Virus record (IMG/VR): IMGVR_UViG_3300042505_001513
Span: 1 to 64,000 of that record
Reading direction: 5' to 3' (one strand)
DNA: 64,000 bases
From: a virus
Numbering within the stretch: the stretch's first letter is position 1; every line of letters begins with the position of its first letter. Shown in pieces: positions 48,517 to 56,814 of this stretch. The notes beneath the pieces were generated by a model. The model saw only the letters and a program-made list of their open reading frames with translations, did not search any database and had not been told where the DNA came from. Both the position numbers and the translations under genes were made by a program.

Positions 48517-51051
48517 TTAAAATCCAAAAAACTCACTAGCTTTTGCATCATTTTCATTGGGATAATCCCACTTCAAGACACTATAAAAGTCTACCAATTT
48601 ACTCTTTAATTCTTGTTCATACATAGCTTCACGGTCTACATACTTGGTGATAAAGTCCATGATTTGATCTGGATCAGTACCATCAGCTTTCATGGCAATA
48701 CCTTCAATGCCATATTCATTTTGTTTCAGATATACCCACTTGATCTTTTGACCATGTAGGATCTTTGGAACTGATTTGACCAAGTTCCATTTGACAAGTA
48801 AGTCATTGTAAGCCAAAGCAGCTTTAGCTTGAGCTGGAGTACCAGACAAAAACTTGAATGGTTGACGTTTGTTGTTGTCATAACTCTTGGTCTTGTCTTG
48901 ACTCTCAAACTTAACGCTGGTGTTCTTAGCAATATCAACAATATTCAAGTTCTTGATATTTTCTTTGAAGTCCAAGATTTTTTGGTCAATAGTTTCTTTA
49001 TCCGCCTTCTTTAATAGATCAATCAAGAACTCTTGCATGAATGAACGGAATTTAGCTGGAAATGATGTTCTAACAACGTCAATACCTTTAACTTCCAGTT
49101 CATCACACACTACACCACCTTTGTTGATGATGAATTGACAATAACGTTTCTTTGCCAACCAGAATGAAGTCTTAGCAATAACTTCTTGTTTAGCATCAAA
49201 CCTATGTACTTGAACGTTGAACATACGGTCTGCCATGATATTGAACATTTGATTTACAAATGATTGAACTTCACCACAGACTTGTAAGATTGCTTTGGTC
49301 ATCTGTTCTTCATCTTTGAGATCAATCTCCGGCATTGTCTTTTGAATGATAGGTAGAGCGCTAGCAAAACAAGAATCGGTATCAGTGTAAATAAGATAAT
49401 CACCATCTTCTTTGAGTACATTTTTGTAATATTGGTTAATAGATTTACCGGCGGTTTTAATAATATCAACACCAGTCAAAGTGACTGCTTCAGCATTGTC
49501 CTTATCATAAAAACGGAATACAGGTAGACCCAAGCAACCGTAAATACTGTTAAGCAAGATCTTTTGAATTTTTTGTCTGTTATCATAGAATTCATATTTT
49601 TCCCATTCTTTTAAATCTGCATGTTTCTTAGCCAACTTTCTTAAATTTTTACGTTCATCAAACCACTTAACCAGAATGCTAGGTACAGTTCCCATATCAC
49701 CACTTGGTTCTGGTTTCTTATACAAGACACCGTTACTAGCAACACTCAGATTGTTTTCAGACAATAGTGATTTAAATTCATCCACAGTATATGGATTACC
49801 ACCAATGTATAAAGTAGTTACATTGTTTTTAACATATTCTTCTACATTCCAGTTTTCTACTTTACCTACTTTAGTCTCTGGACTGATGTTAAGACTGATG
49901 ATGATATTCGGATACATTGATGTAAGGTCCAAGTCAAACACCCAATCATAACGGCCGGGAATAGGATCTTTAACATAAGCACCTTCAAAACCTTCTTCAT
50001 TTTGTTCCAACTGGTTTTCATATTCAGCTCGACCTTCCAATGACTTGTTAGGAGCAACTTGTTTCTTTCTACGTAGATAAATAAGAATAGCACCTTCCAA
50101 AAACCTAGAACTCATGCCAAAATTCTCATAACCTACGTGTCCAGTATGACAGATACCTCTAGCTAGATCAATAAACTGTAATTTTTTATCAAGAGCAACA
50201 ACGATCTTAACGTCATTCAAGTTATATTCAATGTATCTGTTAATATCATCTTTGTACAAATCATTCAAACTACCTTTGTAACTGATCTTTTCAATATTAA
50301 CAACCTTCTTGCCAATAGCACCTAGAGCATAACTTGGTTCATTCTTACCACTGAACTTCTTGTATAGAATCATATAATCCAAACAAGATACACCAGCAAT
50401 AGTCATACGTTCCAAGAACTTGTTGAAATAACAAATACCAATTGAACTTAGACGTTTAGCATTGGTTTCACCAACAACACGTTTTGCACGGTTGTACAAG
50501 TAAACCATATCAAATCCGTCAATGTTCCAACCAGTTACAATAGTAGGTTGAATTTCTTCCCATTTGGTGAAGAAGTGCATCAACAATGATTCTTCATTGT
50601 CATATGACTTGATTTCAACGTTGTCATTGATACTGTCTTGAATCTTCATTTCCTTATCCAAGATGAATACAGTATATTGTTTTGTTGCATCATCATGAAT
50701 AGCAATAGCTGTGATTTCCTTATCACCTTCTTCTACAACTGGAAATCCACCTTCAGAACTAACCTCAATGTCAATTGTGACTACACGGTGACCTTTTGAT
50801 GGTTCATCACTGTCTTCATACGCATCAATTAGAATACGAGTTTCCATTGGAACGTCACTTTCAAACAATGATGGATCTCTTGGATTGAAGTTATAAATCT
50901 TCTCCAACTTGTCACCATAGATTGAACGGTAAGTTCCGTTAGAACTCTTTCTGTATGCGTAGTTTCTGAATGGAAACTTCAAAAGTCCCTTTTCATCATC
51001 CCATATGTATGTGATGTTTTCTTTTTTATCTACAAAAATGTTTTGATACAT
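48517..51051 (-). CDS. 43: Family B DNA polymerase (gp43-like)
   Basis: 844 aa from the ATG at 51051 (the frame is open 15 codons upstream, into the preceding gene). The 3'-5' exonuclease is complete: VTIDIEVS Exo I (D94, E96), IVTGWNIDGFDMVYLYNR Exo II (171-188), YIEYNLNDVKI Exo III (273-283). The polymerase has FDLDLTSMYPN motif A (372-381), KILLNSIYGCLG motif B (497-508) and YTDTDS motif C (555-560). The C-terminal thumb ends KASEFFGF, probably the clamp-binding tail as in RB69/T4. Length is near T4 gp43 (898). No intein or split, which are frequent in this gene, is present. Confidence 0.97.
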   Translation of the reverse strand: MYQNIFVDKKENITYIWDDEKGLLKFPFRNYAYRKSSNGTYRSIYGDKLEKIYNFNPRDPSLFESDVPMETRILIDAYEDSDEPSKGHRVVTIDIEVSSEGGFPVVEEGDKEITAIAIHDDATKQYTVFILDKEMKIQDSINDNVEIKSYDNEESLLMHFFTKWEEIQPTIVTGWNIDGFDMVYLYNRAKRVVGETNAKRLSSIGICYFNKFLERMTIAGVSCLDYMILYKKFSGKNEPSYALGAIGKKVVNIEKISYKGSLNDLYKDDINRYIEYNLNDVKIVVALDKKLQFIDLARGICHTGHVGYENFGMSSRFLEGAILIYLRRKKQVAPNKSLEGRAEYENQLEQNEEGFEGAYVKDPIPGRYDWVFDLDLTSMYPNIIISLNISPETKVGKVENWNVEEYVKNNVTTLYIGGNPYTVDEFKSLLSENNLSVASNGVLYKKPEPSGDMGTVPSILVKWFDERKNLRKLAKKHADLKEWEKYEFYDNRQKIQKILLNSIYGCLGLPVFRFYDKDNAEAVTLTGVDIIKTAGKSINQYYKNVLKEDGDYLIYTDTDSCFASALPIIQKTMPEIDLKDEEQMTKAILQVCGEVQSFVNQMFNIMADRMFNVQVHRFDAKQEVIAKTSFWLAKKRYCQFIINKGGVVCDELEVKGIDVVRTSFPAKFRSFMQEFLIDLLKKADKETIDQKILDFKENIKNLNIVDIAKNTSVKFESQDKTKSYDNNKRQPFKFLSGTPAQAKAALAYNDLLVKWNLVKSVPKILHGQKIKWVYLKQNEYGIEGIAMKADGTDPDQIMDFITKYVDREAMYEQELKSKLVDFYSVLKWDYPNENDAKASEFFGF

Positions 51052-51055
51052 ATTT

Positions 51056-51283
51056 TTAATAACCCAACTTAGCTTTAAGTGAGTTGTATAGTTCAATATA
51101 CTCTGGTTTTACGTACTTGTCAAACTGATTCACTCGTTGTTTTAGCTTTTCATCTTTAATAGCTGTGAATAATTCCACTTCCATTTGATAAGCGCTAATA
51201 ACAGGAGGAGTTGCTAAATTAACAATTCCCCAAAGCATTGCGGTTTCATCTTCAGTTAATGAATACAATTGTTCTAATCTCAT
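51056..51283 (-). CDS. Small hypothetical protein upstream of polymerase
   Basis: 75 aa, mostly helical: MRLEQLYSLTEDETAMLWGIVNLATPPV, then VELFTAIKDEKLKQRVNQFDKYV and EYIELYNSLKAKLGY. No recognised domain. The gene ends four bases before the polymerase start, so the two are co-transcribed. Similar small helical genes near gp43 exist in T4-like phages but I cannot name an ortholog. Confidence 0.6.
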   Translation of the reverse strand: MRLEQLYSLTEDETAMLWGIVNLATPPVISAYQMEVELFTAIKDEKLKQRVNQFDKYVKPEYIELYNSLKAKLGY

Positions 51284-51314
51284 AATTCTATTATAACCTA
51301 ATTTTTAAACACTG

Positions 51315-52049
51315 TCAATTTAATTTAACACCAAATATATTTGCGTCATAGTTTATAAAAAGTACGTTATTAAGTTTATCAGTTAACACTTGAGTTTCTT
51401 TAACGTGTACTTCTTTTTCTGTATCTTCTACTTCTTTGATACTGAAAGAGTTGCCTAAGTTACTTATAGTACCTTCTCTTGGAGACAACACTATTTGTGG
51501 TGTTATAACAAGGTAATCATCAGCTTTTAATTGTTTCTTTTTCTTTGACTTTGTATCTGAAACTGTTACATTACCTTCTACTACGTATACATGAGTATAT
51601 TTAGCACCAGATGTTACAAAGAATTTAGCATTGGTAAATGTAATAAATCCAAGAGGAGTACCTATAGTAGTTTGACTAGGACATTTGCTTACGCAATATA
51701 AAACACCATCTACAGTAAAATTGAATGCGGATTCTTTTAACTTAACTATTTCAGGTAATTTGAACGTATTATTGTATTCAATTGGTGTTTGGTTGAAGTA
51801 TACGCTGGTAGATTCCTTTTGATATACAGCAATTTTATGTGGAAACACGTAAGAAGTAGTTTGATTTGTACCAGCTACAACACTAAGACCATTTGTTAGT
51901 GTATATGTGTTACCAACAGTAGTGGACAACACACTCAATTTTCCACCAACTACTTCTGATAACTCAGTTTTTTCTGTGGAATCATAAAGAAACAAACTGT
52001 TTGCGTTAACAGACAACACCATTAATAATGAGAATAATAGATTTTTCAT
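51315..52049 (-). CDS. Secreted FecR-like beta-rich protein
   Basis: 244 aa from the ATG at 52049. MKNLLFSLLMVLSVNANS is a Sec signal peptide with a likely cleavage after ANA/NS. The mature part is all beta. Residues about 160-200 (AKYTHVYVVEGNVTVSDTKSKKKKQLKADDYLVITPQ) match the FecR/'VxxGxVxVxD..L.AGq' pattern. Two Cys (CVSKC) could bridge. The export signal is unusual next to the polymerase; it may act in the periplasm or host envelope. A TATTTAT box lies five bases before the start. The true role is unknown. Confidence 0.65.
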   Translation of the reverse strand: MKNLLFSLLMVLSVNANSLFLYDSTEKTELSEVVGGKLSVLSTTVGNTYTLTNGLSVVAGTNQTTSYVFPHKIAVYQKESTSVYFNQTPIEYNNTFKLPEIVKLKESAFNFTVDGVLYCVSKCPSQTTIGTPLGFITFTNAKFFVTSGAKYTHVYVVEGNVTVSDTKSKKKKQLKADDYLVITPQIVLSPREGTISNLGNSFSIKEVEDTEKEVHVKETQVLTDKLNNVLFINYDANIFGVKLN

Positions 52050-52054
52050 ATTTA

Positions 52055-52061
52055 ATAAATA
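52055..52061 (-). promoter_or_regulatory. TATTTAT box upstream of secreted protein gene
   Basis: Minus-strand TATTTAT five bases before the ATG at 52049. Confidence 0.4.
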
Positions 52062-52072
52062 GTTGTTATAGA

Positions 52073-52101
52073 TTGACTTCATATATTTTATAAGTTATTC
52101 T
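52073..52101 (+). promoter_or_regulatory. Sigma-70 type promoter of nuclease gene
   Basis: TTGACT (52073-52078), 17-base spacer, TATTCT (52096-52101). The start would be at or next to the ATG at 52108, again leaderless. It drives the plus-strand genes from the nuclease into glycosylation island II. Confidence 0.55.
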
Positions 52102-52107
52102 ATTCAA

Positions 52108-53016
52108 ATGGATGTACAAGAAATAAAAAAGAAGCGGGTAAGTTTCAGCCAATATTCAATGTGGATGAAATGTCCCTATAGTTGGAAACTTAACTATCTG
52201 GAAGGTAAAAGAATCTATGACGCAAGTTTAAACATATTCTTTGGTACCGCAATCCATCATTCCGTACAAACATTCTTACAATCACTATATACTGAATCTG
52301 TTGAGAAAGCTGATAGTATCAATGTATTTGAACTGTTTAAGACTAAGTTTGAGGAAGAAATCCAAAAAGAAAAGAGTAAACCAGGTAGTAAATTTACCTA
52401 TACAGATGATGAATACACTGAATTTTTATTTGACGGTGAAGATATCTTAAAGACATTTCTTAGTACAAAGAACCGTCTCAAATACTTTCCTTCTCAGAAA
52501 TATGAGTTTATTGGTGTGGAAATTCCATTGGATCTACCAATTAAGAATAACGTAGAGTTTATTGCTTACGTTGACTTGGTTCTTAAAGATAAAGAAACTG
52601 GTAAGTATAAGATTTACGACTTTAAGACTAGTTCTAATGGATGGAATAAGTATCAAAAGGAAGATCCAGCCAAGTTTAGTCAGATCTTGCTATATAAAGC
52701 ATTTTATGCAAAGAAGTTCAACGTTGATTTGAATCACATTGAAGTAGAATTCTTTATCTTAAAGAGAAAACTATATGAAGCTGTAGACTTTCCTCAAAGT
52801 CGTATTCAAATCTATGAACCCATGCACAATAAACAAGCAATTGCATCTACTCTAGGTGACTTTGCAACATTTGTTACTGAGTGTTTTACCGTTGAAGGTG
52901 ATTACAATGTAAATGGTTCATATCCAAAGATTCCTGGTAAAGCTAAGAAGAATTGTAAGTATTGTCAACATCACAAGGTTAATTGTAATGGCAAAGCAGA
53001 TAAATTGTTAGATTAA
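52108..53016 (+). CDS. PD-(D/E)XK nuclease, Cas4/RecB type with Fe-S cysteines
   Basis: 302 aa. FSQYSMWMKCPYSWKLNY (13-30) is the opening Cys-containing motif. FFGTAIHHSVQTFL (about 45-58) holds the His. EFIAYVDLVLKDKETGKYKIYDFKTSSNGW gives the core Asp, the (D)...E-x-K equivalent DFKTS, and then QILLYKAF. Cys22 with Cys283, Cys286 and Cys293 (NCKYCQHHKVNC) form the four-Cys set that binds a 4Fe-4S cluster in Cas4/AddB enzymes. It is likely a 5'-3' or recombination exonuclease. Phage Cas4-like genes may also interfere with host CRISPR, which cannot be judged here. Confidence 0.85.
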   Translation: MDVQEIKKKRVSFSQYSMWMKCPYSWKLNYLEGKRIYDASLNIFFGTAIHHSVQTFLQSLYTESVEKADSINVFELFKTKFEEEIQKEKSKPGSKFTYTDDEYTEFLFDGEDILKTFLSTKNRLKYFPSQKYEFIGVEIPLDLPIKNNVEFIAYVDLVLKDKETGKYKIYDFKTSSNGWNKYQKEDPAKFSQILLYKAFYAKKFNVDLNHIEVEFFILKRKLYEAVDFPQSRIQIYEPMHNKQAIASTLGDFATFVTECFTVEGDYNVNGSYPKIPGKAKKNCKYCQHHKVNCNGKADKLLD

Positions 53017-53036
53017 AATAAATCTACCTTAACTGC

Positions 53037-53060
53037 CGTATATATGTATATACGTATATA
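53037..53060 (+). promoter_or_regulatory. Overlapping palindromes (likely operator) before RHH gene
   Basis: An inverted repeat of 8 bp arms with a 2-base centre (53037-53044 and 53047-53054) overlaps a perfect 14-base palindrome (53047-53060) that reaches the ATG. It is well placed for autoregulation by the ribbon-helix-helix protein that follows. Confidence 0.5.
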
Positions 53061-53284
53061 TGAAAAGCAGTGTTACAACCGTAAAGGTAGATAATGGTTT
53101 ATATGAGTCATTTAAGATTCAAAACGTTAAATCCAAGTTTCATTTGCAAGATCTAGTGAATAGAGCAATGTATTTGTATTTGAATGACAGAGAATTTAAA
53201 GACAGATTATATAATTTCAGCATTCCAGTTTTAAGTGAAGAGGCACAAGTTACCAAATTAAGTATTACTGGATCTAAAAACTAA
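53060..53284 (+). CDS. Ribbon-helix-helix (CopG/Arc-like) regulator
   Basis: 74 aa. The N-terminus SSVTTVKVDNGLYESFKIQNVKSKFHLQDLVNRAMYLYLNDREFKDRL follows the RHH layout: a short strand (TVKVD), helix A (LYESFKIQNV), a turn and helix B (LQDLVNRAMYLYL). RHH proteins bind palindromes as dimers through the strand. The palindromic site just before its own start makes autorepression likely. I recall similar 'KVD..LY..FK....K..LQ.LVNRA..LYL.D' proteins in T4-like cyanophages. Seven bases separate it from the glycosyltransferase half downstream. Confidence 0.75.
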   Translation: MKSSVTTVKVDNGLYESFKIQNVKSKFHLQDLVNRAMYLYLNDREFKDRLYNFSIPVLSEEAQVTKLSITGSKN

Positions 53285-53290
53285 CAATTT

Positions 53291-53821
53291 ATGAAGAAAA
53301 AGAAAATATTATTACTATCAGATGATTTAAGAATGCATAGTGGTATTGCAACTATGTCTAGAGAATTGGCCTTGGGTACAGTTCATCACTATGATTGGGT
53401 TCAAATTGCAGGTGCAATCAAACATCCAGAAGCAGGTAAAATTGTTGACTTAAATCAAGCAACAAGAGATTTGACAAAAGTACCAGATGCAAATATCAAA
53501 TTGTATCCTACCGATGGTTATGGAAATGAACAAATGTTATTTTCTGTTATTCAATCAGAAAAACCTGACGCAATCATGCATTTTACTGATCCTAGATTCT
53601 GGGGATGGTTATATGCTATTGAAAAACAAGTTAGAGCCAAATTACCATTGACGTATCTTCATATTTGGGATGATTTGCCATATCCAATGTGGAATAGACC
53701 ATTTTATCAGAGTTGTGACGCATTGTTTGCTATTAGTAAACAATCAAATAATATTGCTAAACACGTATTGGGAGCAGAAAATTGTTTCTCATTAGATGAA
53801 GTAGAAAACCAAACAGTTTAA
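53291..53821 (+). CDS. GT-B glycosyltransferase, N-terminal half (separate gene)
   Basis: 176 aa. KKILLLSDDLRMHSGIATMSRELALGTV is the opening of a GT4-type acceptor lobe; DAIMHFTDPRFWGWLYAIEKQ and PLTYLHIWDDLPYPMWNRPFYQSCDALFAISKQSNNIAKHVLG continue it up to the interdomain hinge. It stops at two consecutive TAA codons, and the remaining lobe begins 8 bases later in another frame (+1). No residues of the fold seem lost at the joint. It probably forms a heterodimer with the next product. A frameshift that has since been fixed is the other explanation. Confidence 0.75.
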   Translation: MKKKKILLLSDDLRMHSGIATMSRELALGTVHHYDWVQIAGAIKHPEAGKIVDLNQATRDLTKVPDANIKLYPTDGYGNEQMLFSVIQSEKPDAIMHFTDPRFWGWLYAIEKQVRAKLPLTYLHIWDDLPYPMWNRPFYQSCDALFAISKQSNNIAKHVLGAENCFSLDEVENQTV

Positions 53822-53828
53822 TAAAGTT

Positions 53829-54815
53829 ATGCCATTTAAAAATAAAAAACATCTATTACATTTAGTTCCTCACGGTATCAACAGTGATGTATTTATACCA
53901 CTAGCTGCGGATCATAAGTTGATCAAAGAAAAGAAAAAGCAACTATTTGGTGATAAACAATATGACTTTGTATTATTCTACAACAGTCGTAACGTTCAAC
54001 GTAAAAAGACAAGTAACGCAGTATTAGCTTTTAGAGCATTCTGTGACAATCTAACACCAGAACAAGCTGCTAAGTGTGTATTGGTATTACATACAGAAAA
54101 AGTACAAGACGCAGGTACAGACTTACCAGAAGTAATTACTGCTCTGTGTCCAAATTATGACGTAGTATTTGTTGAACATAAGATTAGTCCAGAAGAAATG
54201 TGTGCAATGTACAATATTGCAGATGTTACAATTCTAATCAGTTCCAATGAAGGATTTGGATTGAGTATTGCTGAATCAATTATGTGTGGTACTCCAGTAA
54301 TTACTACGGTAACTGGAGGGTTACAAGATCAAATTGGTCAAGTAGATAATGAAGGCAAACCATTTGAATTTACCCTTGAATTTGGCACTAATAGTACTGG
54401 AAAATATAGAAATCATGGTGTGTGGGCTAAGCCAATTTGGCCCGCAGTTAAAACAATTCAAGGAAGTGTACCAACTCCATATATCTTTGATGATGTATGT
54501 ACATGGGAAGAAGCTGCTGAAGCAATCATGTATTGGTATCTAATGACACCAGAACAACGTGAAAAGTGTGGTTTGGAAGGTCGTAGATGGGCAATGAATG
54601 AAGGTGGTATTAATGCCAAGAATATGTGTGCTCAATTCATCAAGGCAATGGATTATACTATTAATAACTTTATTCCAGAACCTGGGTTTTCTATTCATAC
54701 AACATCTGATTGTGTTGGTAATTCACAACCACATAATACGTTTGGTGTAGAAGTTCCTAAGATTAACATTGACAAATTAAAATCAGAAATTGATACTACA
54801 CTATCTAAACTATGA
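53829..54815 (+). CDS. GT-B glycosyltransferase, C-terminal half (separate gene)
   Basis: 328 aa. It begins at the hinge (KKHLLHLVPHGINSDVFIPL, normally mid-protein in GT4). FVLFYNSRNVQRKKTSNAVLAF gives the phosphate-contacting N/R region, and ISSNEGFGLSIAESIMCGTPVITTVTGGLQDQIG (about 137-170) the EGFGLSIAE E-x7-E motif and the ribose-binding region. It has its own ATG with a weak AAAG site; translation may be coupled to the first half. The last 70 residues (HTFGVEVPKINIDKLKSEIDTTL) are a tail. The next gene (dut) overlaps by four bases. Confidence 0.8.
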   Translation: MPFKNKKHLLHLVPHGINSDVFIPLAADHKLIKEKKKQLFGDKQYDFVLFYNSRNVQRKKTSNAVLAFRAFCDNLTPEQAAKCVLVLHTEKVQDAGTDLPEVITALCPNYDVVFVEHKISPEEMCAMYNIADVTILISSNEGFGLSIAESIMCGTPVITTVTGGLQDQIGQVDNEGKPFEFTLEFGTNSTGKYRNHGVWAKPIWPAVKTIQGSVPTPYIFDDVCTWEEAAEAIMYWYLMTPEQREKCGLEGRRWAMNEGGINAKNMCAQFIKAMDYTINNFIPEPGFSIHTTSDCVGNSQPHNTFGVEVPKINIDKLKSEIDTTLSKL

Positions 54816-55474
54816 AGATTCAAGTATTAAAGAATGAAACTTATCAATCCGTAGATAATCTACCCAAGAAAGGTACTGATAGAGCTACTGGATTTGATGT
54901 GATTGTCACCAGTGATCCTGAAATTATTGGTGAAAAGTATGAGAATGGTGCATACAAACGTATTGATTATATTCAATATAAAACCAATCTTAAGTTAGCT
55001 GTACAAAAAGATAGAGTATTTAGTAACTTTGGTTACACTGATTTGGACTATGATATTCTAGCATTTCCTCGTAGTAGTGTTAGTAAGTACAATCTAGTAT
55101 TAGCCAACTGTATTGGATTAATTGACGCAGATTATCGTGGTGAAGTATTACTTCGTTTCAAGTATATCTGGCAACCAGAAGATTATAAAATTAGAACAGA
55201 TAATCTATTGGAAGGATATGTTAACTCTACTAAACTCTATAATAAAGGTGATAAAGTGTGTCAACTCAAAGTGACTAAGGTAGAAAACGTTGAATTTGTG
55301 TTAGTAGATGAATTAGATTCTACTAATAGAGGTGAAGGTGGTTTTGGCAGTACAGACACCAAACAACAAATTAAAAACATTGCTGAATTGTATGAGAAAA
55401 ACAATAACAGTACAGTAACACCACAAAAAAAATATATTGATGCAATTAAAGAAAGAGAACAAAAACTAGGATAA
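54812..55474 (+). CDS. dut: dUTPase (dUTP pyrophosphatase)
   Basis: 220 aa, longer than the usual 140-170. All five trimeric-dUTPase motifs can be seen: RATGFDV (24-30), FPRSSVSKYNL (85-95), NCIGLIDADYRGE (99-111), KGDKVCQLKV (145-154), and the C-terminal lid STNRGEGGFGST (170-181). It keeps dUTP low and supplies dUMP for dTTP synthesis. The extra length is an insertion after motif 1 (residues 35-65) and a charged tail after the lid. It is embedded in the glycosyltransferase operon, with a 4-base overlap. Confidence 0.95.
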   Translation: MKIQVLKNETYQSVDNLPKKGTDRATGFDVIVTSDPEIIGEKYENGAYKRIDYIQYKTNLKLAVQKDRVFSNFGYTDLDYDILAFPRSSVSKYNLVLANCIGLIDADYRGEVLLRFKYIWQPEDYKIRTDNLLEGYVNSTKLYNKGDKVCQLKVTKVENVEFVLVDELDSTNRGEGGFGSTDTKQQIKNIAELYEKNNNSTVTPQKKYIDAIKEREQKLG

Positions 55475-55478
55475 ATTT

Positions 55479-56810
55479 ATGAATAAACCATTATGTGTAA
55501 TTCAAGGACCAGTCTTCAGTAGAAGCGGTTATGGTGATTTGGCAACAGATCTTGCAAAAAGTATCATTAGATATAATAAATATGATGTTAAAATTGCTCC
55601 TACAAGATGGGGTGGATGTCCATCAAAAATAACTGATTCAGATCTTACATCTGAAGAAGATAAAAAGTTATTCAGTCACTTTTTAACTGCTCCTCTACAA
55701 AAACAACCTGATCTATTTGTACAGATTAGCATTCCAAATGAATTCCAATCAATAGGTAAATATAATATTGGTATTACCGCTGGTATTGAAACTACTGCGG
55801 CATCTGGTCAATTCATTGAAGGTTTAAATAAGATGAACATGAATATTGTTACAAGTAATCATGTAAAGAAAGTATTTGAATCTGCACAATACCAAAAACA
55901 ATATCAAGATGGCAAAGTAGAACCATTAAAAAGTGAAAAACCAATTGAAGTATGTTTCTGGGGTGCTGACACATCAATTTACAAGAAAACAGATGAAAAA
56001 GTTCAAAACGTTGATGATGTAATGTCAACAATTCCAGAAAAATTTGCATTTTTATTTGTTGGCCAATGGACGCATGGTGGATTATTTACTGACAGAAAGG
56101 ACATTGCTACTTTAATCAAGGTATTCTCTGAAACATTTAAAGATTCAAAAACAGATAATAGACCCTGTTTAATCATAAAGACTAATGGAGCAAATTTCTC
56201 AAAAGTTGATAGAGAAGACATTTTAAAGAAAATAAAAAAAGTTCAATCTTTAGTTGGAGGTAATGTTCCAAATGTATATTTAATTCACGGAGAACTAAGT
56301 CCAGTTGAGATGAATGCATTATTCAATCATGAAAAAGTAAAGGTACATGTCAATTTTACTCATGGTGAAGGATTTGGACATCCAATTTTGTTATCAACAT
56401 TAAGTGGAAAACCAACTGTTGTTTCAAATTGGAGCGGACATTTAGATTTCTTGAATCCTAAGTATGCGGAATTTTTTGAAGGAACAGTTAAACCAATTGA
56501 TCCGGGATCAGTAAATGATTGGTTGATCAAAGAATCTTCTTGGTTTTATGTGTCACAAAGTCTGGCATCAGATAAACTAAAGAAATTGTATAATAGTCTA
56601 TCAAAAGATATTTTGGAAGACTATGAAAAGTTAAGAGTTGAAAATGAACAAAAATTTAGTATTCAAGCAATGGATGTTAGATTACATGAAATTTTAAATA
56701 AATACGTTCCTGAATTTTCAGTTGAACGTACACTGGTGTTGCCTAAATTGAAAAAAATTGAGGCACCAAAACTAAATAAAATTGAATTACCAACTCTTAA
56801 AAAATTGTAA
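55479..56810 (+). CDS. GT4-type glycosyltransferase with repeat tail
   Basis: 443 aa. CVIQGPVFSRSGYGDLATDLAKSI is the GT-B entry (G-YG), VTSNHVKKVFESAQY the hinge region, FAFLFVGQWTHGGLFTDRKDIATLIKVF the second-lobe start, and VHVNFTHGEGFGHPILLSTLSGKPTVVSNWSGHLDFL (about 287-323) the 'HGEGFGHP..E' donor motif with a Leu/Ser variant of the second Glu. The last 23 residues repeat a Leu-Pro-Lys-Leu-Lys-Lys-Ile pattern (three imperfect units), perhaps for membrane or partner contact. It follows dut by four bases. Confidence 0.8.
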   Translation: MNKPLCVIQGPVFSRSGYGDLATDLAKSIIRYNKYDVKIAPTRWGGCPSKITDSDLTSEEDKKLFSHFLTAPLQKQPDLFVQISIPNEFQSIGKYNIGITAGIETTAASGQFIEGLNKMNMNIVTSNHVKKVFESAQYQKQYQDGKVEPLKSEKPIEVCFWGADTSIYKKTDEKVQNVDDVMSTIPEKFAFLFVGQWTHGGLFTDRKDIATLIKVFSETFKDSKTDNRPCLIIKTNGANFSKVDREDILKKIKKVQSLVGGNVPNVYLIHGELSPVEMNALFNHEKVKVHVNFTHGEGFGHPILLSTLSGKPTVVSNWSGHLDFLNPKYAEFFEGTVKPIDPGSVNDWLIKESSWFYVSQSLASDKLKKLYNSLSKDILEDYEKLRVENEQKFSIQAMDVRLHEILNKYVPEFSVERTLVLPKLKKIEAPKLNKIELPTLKKL

Positions 56811-56814
56811 CAAT

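Noticed and set aside
48517-51051. Intein or split in the DNA polymerase
   Set aside because: All exonuclease and polymerase motifs are in one continuous frame with normal spacing.
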